33,309 nucleotides of DNA, from assembly GCA_009694465.1 (NCBI GenBank), contig SHUW01000007.1:1-33309 (forward strand), given 5' to 3'. The notes below the pieces were generated by a model that worked only from the letters and a program-made list of their open reading frames with translations, was not told the DNA's origin and made no database searches. This document shows, piece by piece, positions 23,091-31,689 of this stretch. How positions within the stretch are numbered: position 1 is the first letter of the stretch; each line of letters begins with the position of its first letter. Position numbers and translations under genes: made by a program. Source of the stretch: Ilumatobacteraceae bacterium (GTDB taxonomy: Bacteria > Actinomycetota > Acidimicrobiia > Acidimicrobiales > Ilumatobacteraceae).

Positions 23091-23593
23091 GCGGCATCCC
23101 CGTTGTACGGACGCTCACGACTCGGAGCAAACTCTCGCTTCCAAACCATCACCCGACGACGGAAGTAACACACTTCTTTGCCATCTTGATTAAAGCCTTT
23201 AGTTTCAACGGTGACGATGCCACGATCATTCTTTGATTTGCTCTCTTGCTTATCAAGTACCCGAGTTTCGGCGTGAATCGTGTCCCCATGAAAGGTCGGA
23301 AACTTATGCTGCAAAGTTTCCACTTCAAGATTGGCGATTGCCGCTCCACTGACATCAGGCACACTCATGCCGAGCACTAGGGAGTAGACCAAGTTGCCAA
23401 CGACCACATTGCGACCCTGAACACTCTTGCCAGCAAACCAATCATTGGTATGCAACGGATGGTGGTTCATGGTGATCATGCAAAACAAATGATCGTCATA
23501 TTCAGTAATAGTTTTTCCTGGCCAATGGCGGTACACATCGCCAATCACAAAATCTTCTAGGCAACGGCCAAATGGGCGCTCGTGAATAGTCAT
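23075..23593 (-). CDS. MaoC-like hydratase, probable mesaconyl-CoA hydratase
   Basis: This 172-residue single hot-dog domain protein is of the MaoC (R-specific enoyl-CoA hydratase) group. The hydratase block is D-D-H-L-F-C-M-I-T-M-N-H-H-P-L-H-T-N, followed by a G-R-N-V-V-V-G-N-L-V-Y-S-L loop. Actinobacterial mesaconyl-CoA hydratases of the ethylmalonyl-CoA pathway are of this length, and the pathway's Mcd and Mcl genes lie a few kilobases away, so this substrate is likely but not proven. The ATG has a TAGTTT box six bases upstream. It lies 9 bases after the membrane protein gene. Confidence 0.85.
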   Translation of the reverse strand: MTIHERPFGRCLEDFVIGDVYRHWPGKTITEYDDHLFCMITMNHHPLHTNDWFAGKSVQGRNVVVGNLVYSLVLGMSVPDVSGAAIANLEVETLQHKFPTFHGDTIHAETRVLDKQESKSKNDRGIVTVETKGFNQDGKEVCYFRRRVMVWKREFAPSRERPYNGDAAWGEA

Positions 23594-23599
23594 ACCTAG

Positions 23600-23605
23600 A
23601 AACTA
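23600..23605 (-). promoter_or_regulatory. -10 box (leaderless type) of the MaoC gene
   Basis: TAGTTT on the minus strand, six bases before the ATG at 23593, overlapping the end of the membrane protein gene. Confidence 0.45.
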
Positions 23606-24841
23606 GTCCTGCTGACGCCGAAAGTTTTCGGCAGAACGAATCTCTTCTTCAGATGGGGTCCGAATTTGACCGGTTCTTTCCTTGCCTGGAAAGCGCTCGG
23701 AGAAGTCCAATATCCGTTCATCGCCCGAACCCACCGTCGCCACGACATTTCGCAATGGCTCGAGTCGGTTGCGATCAATGGCCCACGGACCGACTCGCAA
23801 AGACAAATACGTCAGACCACCAATCAATATCGGGAGCCAAAATTGAGCCACCCGGTAGGAGACGACTCCGACCACCGCTGTCGCCCTAGTGAGACCAAAT
23901 CCAACCAAGACTGGAACATAGATACCTTCGACCACACCCAGTCCCCCAGGTGTGAGAGGAATAGCAGCCAGCACATTGGCCAAACCAAAAGCGACGATCA
24001 ATGCATCAAAAGTCAGCGATCCACCAAAAGCGCGCAGAAAAACCCACAGTGCGGCTGCGTCAATCAGCCAGTTAGCAGTAGCCCACCCAACGAGGCGTCG
24101 CAACATTGCCTTGTCCCCCGCCAATTCTTTCATTCGTCCACCGATATGACGCACCGCTTCTCCTGCGCGTTCCTCATTTAAGTGCAGTCGACGCGCAATA
24201 GAGCGGAGTAGTTTTTCTGACCGTTCTTGACCTTCAATCAACCCAAAGATGATTGCTACCGCGATGCCCATTAAAATGATTCCAGCGATGGCAGCTGTTC
24301 CATAGACGGGGTTCACTCCGCGCAACGGGATTGAAACGATCAATCCGCCCCACAAAATAAAATTCAGAACAACTGCTGAAGTCAAGCCCGCTGTGGCCAA
24401 TGCAAATCCAGCATCTGGACCAGGCACACCCGAGGCCACCATCAGACGGAAGCCGAGCGCCGAACCAGCTGCACTTCCTCCAGGCACCAAACTTGATAAA
24501 GCGCGCGTCGACAACTGAATCCGAAATAGGTGCAATACCGAGAGGTGGTGCCCAACGGGTCCGAGCGCAGCGCGAGTCATCATCGAATAACAGAGCAGGG
24601 CAACTATTTCAAGACCGAGTCCAAGCACTAAGAGTTCTGGGCGGACATCGCTCAGTTGATCCATGGCATTACGTAATCCCGGAATGTTGAGAATGAGAAA
24701 ATAGACAACGAGCAGGGTGGCAAGAACCTTGAGCATTCTGATCGTTGCGCGTTGACGGGATCGTCGCAAACCCCGCTTGTCTTCATCAGCCCCTGACCTA
24801 GGTGGAGGCACCACTTGCTCCCCACCAAATTCACTGGACAT
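23603..24841 (-). CDS. UPF0104 / LPG synthase-type flippase domain membrane protein
   Basis: This 412-residue protein is of the family related to the transmembrane part of lysylphosphatidylglycerol synthases. A charged N-terminus (about 1-33) is followed by roughly eight membrane segments near 36-53, 68-88, 145-170, 182-203, 250-270, 278-297, 305-328 and 332-350. Family marks are V-P-G-G-S-A-A-G (119-126), P-L-T-P-G-G-L-G-V-V-E (295-305) and Y-R-x-x-x-F-W-L-P (329-337). No aminoacyl transferase domain is present. It may move lipids or lipid-linked intermediates; the substrate is unknown. The tail after residue 360 is hydrophilic. Confidence 0.88.
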   Translation of the reverse strand: MSSEFGGEQVVPPPRSGADEDKRGLRRSRQRATIRMLKVLATLLVVYFLILNIPGLRNAMDQLSDVRPELLVLGLGLEIVALLCYSMMTRAALGPVGHHLSVLHLFRIQLSTRALSSLVPGGSAAGSALGFRLMVASGVPGPDAGFALATAGLTSAVVLNFILWGGLIVSIPLRGVNPVYGTAAIAGIILMGIAVAIIFGLIEGQERSEKLLRSIARRLHLNEERAGEAVRHIGGRMKELAGDKAMLRRLVGWATANWLIDAAALWVFLRAFGGSLTFDALIVAFGLANVLAAIPLTPGGLGVVEGIYVPVLVGFGLTRATAVVGVVSYRVAQFWLPILIGGLTYLSLRVGPWAIDRNRLEPLRNVVATVGSGDERILDFSERFPGKERTGQIRTPSEEEIRSAENFRRQQD

Positions 24842-24892
24842 ACCTATGTTCTAGCAGTTCACCGAGTCCCACAACGGGAATCCCCATACTCG

Positions 24893-25969
24893 TCAGGGAG
24901 CGAAAGCCCCCACGATTCGGTCTAATTGTGCGTCAAGATAAGGCTGTGTTTCAGCGACCCATTTCCCCAAATGCACGACGACAAGATCGTATTGAGGCAC
25001 AACAATCGTTCGCTGACCCTCATACCCCTGAGCAGACATGGCCCCCGCCAGCGATTTCCAAATCCACCAATGCTGTCCGTAGCCATGACCACTTTCAATA
25101 TCAACCGCATGCTGCCGTCGCGCAGCATCAACCCGATCTCGCGACAACAACTGGCCACTCTCGCACTCTCCACCGCGTAAATACAAATATCCAAAGCGGG
25201 CAAAGTCACGGGCAGTGGCATAAACATAAGAGGACCCGATAAAAGTTCCTACCTCGTCAAACTTGGCAGTCGCAGAAAGCATCCCTAGTGGTGTAAAGAT
25301 TCGCTGATTCAAGAAGTCCTCAAGACTTTTTGTGCCCAACAAATCCTTAATCAGTCCACAGAGGATATTGGTTGAACCTGATGAGTACGACCAAACACTT
25401 CCTGGCTCATGTTTAAGTGGCCGAGACCTGGCGTATTGAGCAACATCGCTCGAGCCACTACCGAAGAGCATTTCTAGGACATCAGATTTACTCTGACCCG
25501 ATTCATTGACGACATACTCTTCAACAAAATCTAGACCATCGCGCATTTCTAATAGATGGCGCCAAGTAATCGTGCTGCGTTGATCACCCGACCATTCAGG
25601 AATCGCTACTGGTGAATCAACATCAATGCCCATCTCGTCAAGGAGTATCGCCAATACGGTTTGAGTGATGCTCTTGGCCATGCTCCAAGAAATCAACGTC
25701 GTATCGCGATCAACAGGACCACCTGCACCAAACGCTGTGTCAGGTTGAGTGCCATAGCGCTCAAGAACTAATTTCCCACGATGAATGATCACCGTCGCTA
25801 ACGAAATGCCCTTACCCACGGGTGGATTTACTCCGTGATCAAATAACTTGCCAAGAGCACTACTGATCTCGCCATCCTTGGCACTTGGGTCGAGGTCCCC
25901 AATGATCCACTCCCTCGTCGGCCAAACAACACTTGGCGATTGCGGTGGAAATGGAAATAGTTCGCTCAT
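24893..25969 (-). CDS. Serine hydrolase, class C beta-lactamase fold
   Basis: This 358-residue protein belongs to the beta-lactamase/transpeptidase-like (Pfam Beta-lactamase) family. The active-site serine is S96-M-A-K99, and the second motif is Y195-S-S. The C-terminal strand with G-x-E-G-Q ... V-V-V-H-L-G replaces the K-T-G motif. No signal peptide is visible, so a cytosolic esterase or amidase role is more likely than antibiotic resistance. Its start overlaps the LOG gene by four bases. Confidence 0.87.
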   Translation of the reverse strand: MSELFPFPPQSPSVVWPTREWIIGDLDPSAKDGEISSALGKLFDHGVNPPVGKGISLATVIIHRGKLVLERYGTQPDTAFGAGGPVDRDTTLISWSMAKSITQTVLAILLDEMGIDVDSPVAIPEWSGDQRSTITWRHLLEMRDGLDFVEEYVVNESGQSKSDVLEMLFGSGSSDVAQYARSRPLKHEPGSVWSYSSGSTNILCGLIKDLLGTKSLEDFLNQRIFTPLGMLSATAKFDEVGTFIGSSYVYATARDFARFGYLYLRGGECESGQLLSRDRVDAARRQHAVDIESGHGYGQHWWIWKSLAGAMSAQGYEGQRTIVVPQYDLVVVHLGKWVAETQPYLDAQLDRIVGAFAP

Positions 25970-26601
25970 AAAAAATCTTTGGATGAAGAATCGTTGCGCG
26001 TTGAAGTGACATCGAGATTGCGCAACTTGCCGTCAACTTTCGGTGCTGGACTCGAGGCGATGCGCACAGCCTCCTCGACAGAAGTCGCACGGTTCATCAT
26101 CACTCGATAGTTCTCCTTGACAAAGCCAGTTGAAATCATGTGCTCAAAGGCTTCAAAGAGCCGCGCGTAATAACCGGTTCCATCTAGAAAGACAACTGGT
26201 TTAGCGATCAGCCCTAGTTGATTCCAAGTGAGGATTTCGAACACTTCATCAAATGTGCCGAATCCCCCAGGCAAAACTATGAATCCAACCGAGAGCGCCT
26301 CCATGCGCGCCTTGCGTTCGTGCATCGAGTTCACAATCTCTAATATCGTGAGTCCTTGATGGGCGGTTTCAGCTTTGACCAGATGCTCGGGTATCACGCC
26401 GTGTACTTGGCCGCCGCTGTCGAGTACCGAGTCGGCGATCAGACCCATCAACCCGATTCGACCGCCTCCGTAGACCAAGCCATGTCCTCCGGCCACCAAT
26501 GCCGACCCCAGGGCCACAGCCTCGGCAGCAAACTCTGGGGTTAAACCAGAACTGGAACCGCAATAAACGCCGATATTGCGACCCATTACCTGCGTTGCCA
26601 T
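25966..26601 (-). CDS. LOG-family protein (cytokinin riboside 5'-monophosphate phosphoribohydrolase type)
   Basis: This protein of 211 residues from the ATG at 26601 is a TIGR00730-type Rossmann-fold nucleotide hydrolase. Motifs are V-Y-C-G-S-S-S-G near the start, V-Y-G-G-G-R-I-G-L-M-G, the H-E-R-K-A-R-M helix and the hallmark P-G-G-F-G-T-F-D-E. Members split N6-modified AMP to free base and ribose phosphate. The start is uncertain: ATG codons at 26619 and 26586 are also in frame and none has a clear -10 box. It overlaps the serine hydrolase gene by four bases and is divergent from mcd. Confidence 0.9.
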   Translation of the reverse strand: MATQVMGRNIGVYCGSSSGLTPEFAAEAVALGSALVAGGHGLVYGGGRIGLMGLIADSVLDSGGQVHGVIPEHLVKAETAHQGLTILEIVNSMHERKARMEALSVGFIVLPGGFGTFDEVFEILTWNQLGLIAKPVVFLDGTGYYARLFEAFEHMISTGFVKENYRVMMNRATSVEEAVRIASSPAPKVDGKLRNLDVTSTRNDSSSKDFL

Positions 26602-26720
26602 GTCACAAGCCTGACACATCAAGGGGTAAGTGGGATGGGCTCAACTGGAGGTGACGCTTGACCATGACGGGACTCAGATTTGAGGGACCTCCGACTTCCC
26701 GCATATATCCCGCAGATGGG

Positions 26721-26726
26721 TAGCGT
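26721..26726 (+). promoter_or_regulatory. -10 box (leaderless type) of mcd
   Basis: TAGCGT seven bases before the ATG at 26734. It favours that codon over an ATG at 26716 and a TTG at 26680. Confidence 0.45.
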
Positions 26727-26733
26727 TTCACCC

Positions 26734-28356
26734 ATGAGTTCACCTTGCGTCACCCCCGACTTGCAGACCGCCGCTGAGGTCATCGATCTCTCTTCACGGG
26801 TCGTGACCCAAGGACTTCGTCAACTTTCCACCACTGGTGGAGCCGACAAACATCAAGTCTTGGCCTATGACTTAGCCCATGCCGCTTCGGCGGTTGAGAC
26901 GGCGCGTTCACTACTTGACTACGGCTCCAAGGGCGACCATGAAGGTCTCATCGCTTGCGCCTTTACGGCCGATATGGCTCACGAGTTGATGACAAAGTTG
27001 ATTGGTCGCGAAACCCTTTGGGGACTCGACGCAAACCCGTTAGCCGCAACCTTGCCGTTCATCACCGTGTATCGCGATCCAGAATTCATAGCATCGCTGG
27101 CCGATGTTCAAGGGCCACGCCACCTTGATGACGACTTTGAAATGGTGCAAGACACCTTTCGCTCCTTCACCGACAAAGTGATCTCTCCGCGTGCCGAACA
27201 CGTGCACCGCTATAACGAAGATGTTCCCGAAGAAATCATTAGTGGTCTCGCCGAGATGGGTGCATTCGGTCTATCGGTACCTGCCGAATACGGTGGTTTT
27301 TCCGAAGGCGGGCAAGGTGAATACATGGCAATGGTGGTGGCTACCGAAGAACTCAGTCGCGGCAGTTTGGGCATCGGTGGATCATTAATCACGCGTCCCG
27401 AAATCTTGACTCGCGCTCTGGTGAAGGGTGGCACCGAAGCCCAGAAGCAAGAGTGGCTTCCAAAATTAGCAACTGCCGAAGTGATGGTTGCCGTCGCCGT
27501 AACCGAACCCGACTATGGCAGTGACGTGGCTGGCATCAAAGTGACTGCCGTTCCTGCAACAGGACCCGAAGGCCAAGCCGGCTATGTCATCAATGGTGTG
27601 AAAACATGGTGCACCTTCGCCGGCCGAGCAGATGTTTTGATGCTCTTGGCACGAACTGATCCAGACCGCTCAAAAACTCACCGTGGTCTCAGTTTGTTCA
27701 TTGTCCCTAAACCTCGGGGCGACGCTCACGGATTTGAGTTCACGCAAAATATTCGTGACGATGGCTCTGTCGGCAAGATGGAGGGCCGCCCGATTGACAC
27801 CATTGGTTATCGCGGCATGCACTCCTACGAAATCGCCCTAGAAAACTGGTGGGTCCCCGCCACCAACTTGATTGGTGAAGAAGGTGGACTCGGCAAAGGC
27901 TTCTACTACCAAATGGAAGGCTTTGAGAACGGACGATTGCAAACTGCTGCTCGCGCCGTGGGTGTCATGCAAGCTGCCTATGAAGCTGCCTACGACTACG
28001 CCCACAACCGCACCGTCTTTGGCAACAATGTTGCCGAGTACCAACTCACGCAGGTCAAGTTAGGTCGCATGGCTGTTTTGATTCAGGCTGGTCGACAGTT
28101 CGGCTACGAGGTCGCAAAGTTGATGGCCAAAGGTGAAGGTACGACGGAAGCCAGCATGGTCAAGGCTTACGTCTGCAAGGCTGCCGAATGGGTCGCCCGT
28201 GAAGCGATGCAAATTCACGGTGGCTACGGATACGCCGAAGAATATTCGGTCAGTCGCCTATATGTCGATGCACGAGTTTTATCAATCTTTGAAGGTGCCG
28301 ATGAGACATTGTGCCTCAAGGTCATCGCTCGTCGATTGCTCGACAATATTCAGTGA
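26734..28356 (+). CDS. mcd: Acyl-CoA dehydrogenase, probable (2S)-methylsuccinyl-CoA dehydrogenase
   Basis: From the ATG at 26734 the protein has 540 residues. The acyl-CoA dehydrogenase core (about 130-540) shows A-V-A-V-T-E-P-x-Y-G-S-D, G-V-K-T-W-C-T-F-A, and the C-terminal M-Q-I-H-G-G-Y-G-Y-A-E-E-Y. An extra helical N-terminal domain of about 130 residues precedes it, as in methylsuccinyl-CoA dehydrogenase of the ethylmalonyl-CoA pathway, which makes mesaconyl-CoA. The nearby MaoC and Mcl genes support this reading. It would pass electrons to an electron-transfer flavoprotein. It converges on the methyltransferase gene with a 7-base overlap. Confidence 0.87.
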   Translation: MSSPCVTPDLQTAAEVIDLSSRVVTQGLRQLSTTGGADKHQVLAYDLAHAASAVETARSLLDYGSKGDHEGLIACAFTADMAHELMTKLIGRETLWGLDANPLAATLPFITVYRDPEFIASLADVQGPRHLDDDFEMVQDTFRSFTDKVISPRAEHVHRYNEDVPEEIISGLAEMGAFGLSVPAEYGGFSEGGQGEYMAMVVATEELSRGSLGIGGSLITRPEILTRALVKGGTEAQKQEWLPKLATAEVMVAVAVTEPDYGSDVAGIKVTAVPATGPEGQAGYVINGVKTWCTFAGRADVLMLLARTDPDRSKTHRGLSLFIVPKPRGDAHGFEFTQNIRDDGSVGKMEGRPIDTIGYRGMHSYEIALENWWVPATNLIGEEGGLGKGFYYQMEGFENGRLQTAARAVGVMQAAYEAAYDYAHNRTVFGNNVAEYQLTQVKLGRMAVLIQAGRQFGYEVAKLMAKGEGTTEASMVKAYVCKAAEWVAREAMQIHGGYGYAEEYSVSRLYVDARVLSIFEGADETLCLKVIARRLLDNIQ

Positions 28357-28964
28357 AGCTGATGCACCATCACGGTGTAATCGTCGCCGGTGATTGAGCC
28401 ATCGCCATTCCAGTTTGAATATTCAGCAACGAAAGTCAAGCCCGCGGCCAACGCATCGCGTTGATAATCAGCACCGAGATACGAGTCGCCACGATCTTCC
28501 AATGAAAATCCTGTAATCAGATATCCATCAGTAACAATGTGTTGGGATAAAGATTTGATAATCGCTGCTTGCGATCCTGGAGCACAAAAAAGCGGAATGT
28601 TTCCTGCCATCACGACCACTTCACTTTTGCTACCTAACGCGAGTTTTGACAGGTCGGCAACATGCCACTCAATATCTGGGGCCTTGCTTCGTGCTCGGGC
28701 AATCATGTCGGGGTCGAGATCAACTCCAACAGCATGATGACCACGTGACGTCATTTCAATGGCTAGGCGCCCAGTGCCACAACCCGCATCCAATAAAGAA
28801 ATCTTCCGCTGGGGAAATAATCGCTCAATGAAATCAGCCTCACCGTGGATTGAATCGCCACGCTCGGCCATTAATGCGAAGCGTTCGTCGTACTTCAGTA
28901 GATCAACGGTGCGGCGCCATTCGATCCATCTTGGAGATACTTGCCAACCAGGAGCGTCGGTCAC
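28350..28964 (-). CDS. Class I SAM-dependent methyltransferase
   Basis: This 204-residue methyltransferase has motif I L-L-D-A-G-C-G-T-G-R-L, the acidic end of strand 2 (V-G-V-D-L-D), A-D-L after strand 3, and V-V-V-M-A-G-N-I-P-L-F at strand 4. The N-terminus holds W-R-R-T-V-D-L-L-K-Y-D-E-R-F. The substrate cannot be inferred. It is coupled to the HAD gene by a four-base overlap. Confidence 0.88.
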   Translation of the reverse strand: MTDAPGWQVSPRWIEWRRTVDLLKYDERFALMAERGDSIHGEADFIERLFPQRKISLLDAGCGTGRLAIEMTSRGHHAVGVDLDPDMIARARSKAPDIEWHVADLSKLALGSKSEVVVMAGNIPLFCAPGSQAAIIKSLSQHIVTDGYLITGFSLEDRGDSYLGADYQRDALAAGLTFVAEYSNWNGDGSITGDDYTVMVHQLH

Positions 28965-29659
28965 GGCAAAAGATCCAGTAGCGATCGCACCCGATAAAAG
29001 TCACTACCCACATGGTCGTCATAAGGGTCAAGTAATACGGGAACCAGTCCTGCATTGCGCGCCCCTGCGATATCCATCGTGACCGAATCGCCGACGTAAG
29101 CCACGCGTGAACGATCAATGTCGGTAAGTACCGCCAATCCAAAATCAAAAATACGGGGGTCAGGTTTCGCCACGCCAACAAGAAAACTGTCCACAACTAT
29201 GCGCACTGGGACACCAGCACCTGGACCCACTTGACAGACCCCCGAGCGAGACAAAATGTCCTCAATCTGACCCGAGGCGTTACTCACGACACCGACGGGT
29301 ACGCCTCTGTCATAGAGACCACGCAACGCCTGAACACTGTCTTGTAAGGGCCAGCGCCAGATATAGGCACTGCGACTGCGATCCAAGGCCCGCGCCGCCT
29401 CTGCTCTGTCGTGAGCGGGCACCCCGACTGATTCGACGTAGGCCAAGTTGTATGCACTCCAATCAGATTCGCCCGACTGAGCCGCTGACTTGGCCGCCAT
29501 CGCCCAAAAATGAGCCCGATGATAGGCAGGAAGTTCGCTGCTCGCCCCGTAATAGCTCAGCAAAGGAGCCAACACATTGGGGTCCGGGATCACGAAAATT
29601 CCACCCGCATCAAACAACACGGCATCAATTTCATGGGTTCCGATTTGCAGCGCACTCAC
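28961..29659 (-). CDS. HAD-superfamily hydrolase
   Basis: From the GTG at 29659 this is a 232-residue haloacid dehalogenase-like hydrolase. Motif I is V-L-F-D-A-G-G, motif II V-V-S-N-A-S, motif III lysine is in V-A-K-P-D-P-R-I-F, and motif IV is Y-V-G-D-S-V-T-M-D. Position two after the nucleophile is glycine instead of the usual aspartate, so a phosphatase role is less certain than for DxD proteins. A longer frame to 29851 would run into mcl1 on the other strand; the TACCCT box seven bases before the GTG and the motif I position favour the shorter form. Confidence 0.85.
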   Translation of the reverse strand: MSALQIGTHEIDAVLFDAGGIFVIPDPNVLAPLLSYYGASSELPAYHRAHFWAMAAKSAAQSGESDWSAYNLAYVESVGVPAHDRAEAARALDRSRSAYIWRWPLQDSVQALRGLYDRGVPVGVVSNASGQIEDILSRSGVCQVGPGAGVPVRIVVDSFLVGVAKPDPRIFDFGLAVLTDIDRSRVAYVGDSVTMDIAGARNAGLVPVLLDPYDDHVGSDFYRVRSLLDLLP

Positions 29660-29666
29660 CCCCTTC

Positions 29667-29672
29667 AGGGTA
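29667..29672 (-). promoter_or_regulatory. -10 box (leaderless type) of the HAD gene
   Basis: TACCCT on the minus strand, seven bases before the GTG at 29659. It decides the start against a 64-residue longer frame. Confidence 0.45.
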
Positions 29673-29746
29673 GGCGAGTCATCGGGGGTGACGCGTTTCC
29701 TAAGGTTTTTTCCTGTGGTGGCTCCCGACACGGGGGTAAAAAGGCG

Positions 29747-29752
29747 TACCCT
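29747..29752 (+). promoter_or_regulatory. -10 box (leaderless type) of the malyl-CoA lyase gene
   Basis: TACCCT six bases before the GTG at 29759, in the same GCGTACCCTCA context as the oligopeptidase promoter at 8063. It shows that the long upstream frame extension is not used. Confidence 0.5.
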
Positions 29753-29758
29753 CAGAGT

Positions 29759-30808
29759 GTGCGCAGCGCTAAAGACTTCTTCAAGCCCCTCGCCGTGGGT
29801 GCCCCCGAGCCCCTCCGCGAGATTCCCTTCCGCCCAAGTCGGATGATCCATTTCTTCCCTCCTTCCAACGAAAAGATGGTTGCCAAACTCGGTGACATCG
29901 TGCCGACCGTGGACATCATTCTCGGCAACCTCGAAGACGGTGTGCCTGCCACAGATAAAGAAGCGGCTCGCGCTGGATTAGTCAAAGTTGCTAAGACCGT
30001 TCCGATGGGCACAACGCAATTGTGGACACGTGTCAACAGTCTTGATTCACCGTGGGGTCTTGACGACATCACGACCTTGGTCACAGAAGTTGGCGACAAA
30101 TTTGATGTCATCATGATTCCCAAAGTTGAAGGGCCAGAAGATATTCACTACGTTGACCGCCTACTGGCGCAGCTTGAAGCCAAGGCTGGTCTGAAAAAGC
30201 CGTTAATGGTTCACGCGATTTTAGAAACAGCTCGCGGCATGGCCAACGTTGAAGAAATCTGTGGCGCTTCACCGCGCATGCAAGGTCTTTCACTCGGACC
30301 AGCAGACTTGGCTGCCAATCGCCGGATGAAGACCACTCGCGTTGGTGGCGGTCATCCTGATTATTTGGTACGCAATGACCCCGACACCAATAATCCTGAT
30401 GCCCCACGCGCTGCTCATCAACAAGATCTCTGGCACTACACATTGGCACGCATGGTTGATGCCTGCGTGATGCACGGCATCTTGCCTTTCTATGGACCGT
30501 TCGGTGACATCAAAGATGTTCTCGCCTGCGAAGATCAATTCCGCAATGCCTACCTACTCGGTTGCGTGGGTGCTTGGTCTTTGCATCCAGTGCAGATCGA
30601 TATTGCGCGGCGCGTTTTTAGCCCACGGCCGAGTGATGTCGCACATGCGACCCGAGTCATTGAAGCCATGGGCGATGGAACTGGGGCGATCATGCTTGAC
30701 GGCAAGATGGAAGATGATGCTTCAGTCAAACAATGTCGAGTCATTGTGCAATTAGCTCGCGAACTTTCTGCACGTGATCCCGAACTCGCTGCCTCGTACG
30801 GCTTTTAA
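29759..30808 (+). CDS. Malyl-CoA / beta-methylmalyl-CoA lyase (CitE-like, Chloroflexus type)
   Basis: From the GTG at 29759 this is a 349-residue HpcH/HpaI aldolase-fold lyase. It has [14 protein letters not shown] (57-60), R91-V-N, I-P-K-V-E-G, E156 in A-I-L-E-T and D183 in S-L-G-P-A-D, which bind Mg and the CoA ester, and a C-terminal M-L-D-G-K-M-x-D-D-A. It matches, in length and block order, the trifunctional lyase of Chloroflexus more than the shorter (about 318 residue) proteobacterial Mcl1. It would cleave beta-methylmalyl-CoA to glyoxylate and propionyl-CoA and interconvert malyl-CoA. The next gene starts 13 bases on. Comparison is from memory. Confidence 0.87.
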   Translation: MRSAKDFFKPLAVGAPEPLREIPFRPSRMIHFFPPSNEKMVAKLGDIVPTVDIILGNLEDGVPATDKEAARAGLVKVAKTVPMGTTQLWTRVNSLDSPWGLDDITTLVTEVGDKFDVIMIPKVEGPEDIHYVDRLLAQLEAKAGLKKPLMVHAILETARGMANVEEICGASPRMQGLSLGPADLAANRRMKTTRVGGGHPDYLVRNDPDTNNPDAPRAAHQQDLWHYTLARMVDACVMHGILPFYGPFGDIKDVLACEDQFRNAYLLGCVGAWSLHPVQIDIARRVFSPRPSDVAHATRVIEAMGDGTGAIMLDGKMEDDASVKQCRVIVQLARELSARDPELAASYGF

Positions 30809-30809
30809 C

Positions 30810-30817
30810 AAGGAAAA
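30810..30817 (+). promoter_or_regulatory. Shine-Dalgarno of the second CitE-like gene
   Basis: AAGGAAAA just upstream of the ATG at 30822. It shows that inner operon genes use a ribosome site while first genes are mostly leaderless. Confidence 0.5.
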
Positions 30818-30821
30818 TCTG

Positions 30822-31688
30822 ATGTCTAATATGCGTCCCCGTCGTTCCGTTCTGTATATGCCCGCCGCCAATGAGCGAGCCCTTGACAAAGCCAAAAGTA
30901 TCCCCGCCGACGCTTTGATCTTCGATCTAGAAGATGCGGTCTCCCCGGATGCAAAGCCCGATGCTCGACGTAATGCTGTGGCTGCGGCACGCAGTGGCGA
31001 GTACGGCAATAAAGAAATCACTATTCGCTGCAATGGTCTTGAGACCCAGTGGGGAGCTGACGATTTGACCGCTGCCGCCATGGCTGGTGTCTCGGCCGTC
31101 GTGATTCCGAAGATCAATTCAGTGCGCGAGGTGGAGGCCGTTTCTTCAGCACTAGCAACGGCTGGCGCACCTGGGTCAATGAAAATCTGGGCAATGATTG
31201 AAACCCCAACAGCGATTTTTGATGTCCGCGCGATTGCTGCTCACCCAAGAGTGCAAACTCTGGTGATGGGTACAAACGATCTTGCCAAAGAACTCCGCGC
31301 CACCCAAGTTCGTGGTCGCGCTCCGTTGATGCACCATCTGGCAACTGCTCTGCTGGCAGCACGTGAGGCTGGGAAAATTATCTTGGATGGTGTTTTCAAC
31401 GACATTAAAGATTCCGATGCCTTCCGTGATGAATGTCTGCAGGGCGCGCAGATGGGTTTTGATGGCAAGACACTGATTCATCCATCACAAGTGGAGATCG
31501 CCAATGATGTCTGGGCTCCGACGGCTGACGAAGTTGATTATGCCCAGCGCGTGATCGCTGCTTTTGAAGAAGCGACGGCCGAAGGACGCGGGGTCATCAC
31601 CGTTGATGGCCGGATGATTGAAAACTTGCATGTGGATAATGCCCGTCGAGTTTTAGCGGTGCAACAAGCTATTGAATCTCTCTCTTGA
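30822..31688 (+). CDS. CitE-like protein, probable (3S)-malyl-CoA thioesterase (Mcl2)
   Basis: From the ATG at 30822, backed by AAGGAAAA ten bases upstream, this is a 288-residue HpcH/HpaI-fold protein. The metal and substrate block is R-S-V-L-Y-M-P-A-x-N, F-D-L-E-D-A-V, R69-C-N, I-P-K, E127 in I-E-T and D153 in M-G-T-N-D-L. Paired with a malyl-CoA lyase, such a second CitE-like protein is typically the malyl-CoA thioesterase that frees malate in the ethylmalonyl-CoA pathway. A citrate-lyase role is unlikely as there are no citF or citD genes. The upstream frame extension to 30774 overlaps the previous gene and is not used. Confidence 0.85.
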   Translation: MSNMRPRRSVLYMPAANERALDKAKSIPADALIFDLEDAVSPDAKPDARRNAVAAARSGEYGNKEITIRCNGLETQWGADDLTAAAMAGVSAVVIPKINSVREVEAVSSALATAGAPGSMKIWAMIETPTAIFDVRAIAAHPRVQTLVMGTNDLAKELRATQVRGRAPLMHHLATALLAAREAGKIILDGVFNDIKDSDAFRDECLQGAQMGFDGKTLIHPSQVEIANDVWAPTADEVDYAQRVIAAFEEATAEGRGVITVDGRMIENLHVDNARRVLAVQQAIESLS

Positions 31689-31689
31689 A

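Noticed and set aside
24893-25969. Antibiotic-resistance beta-lactamase
   Set aside because: No signal peptide, and the motif context fits broad serine esterase/amidase members of the fold.
29510-29758. N-terminal extension of the malyl-CoA lyase frame
   Set aside because: It overlaps the HAD gene, has no family similarity, and the TACCCT box and GTG at 29759 give the normal family length.
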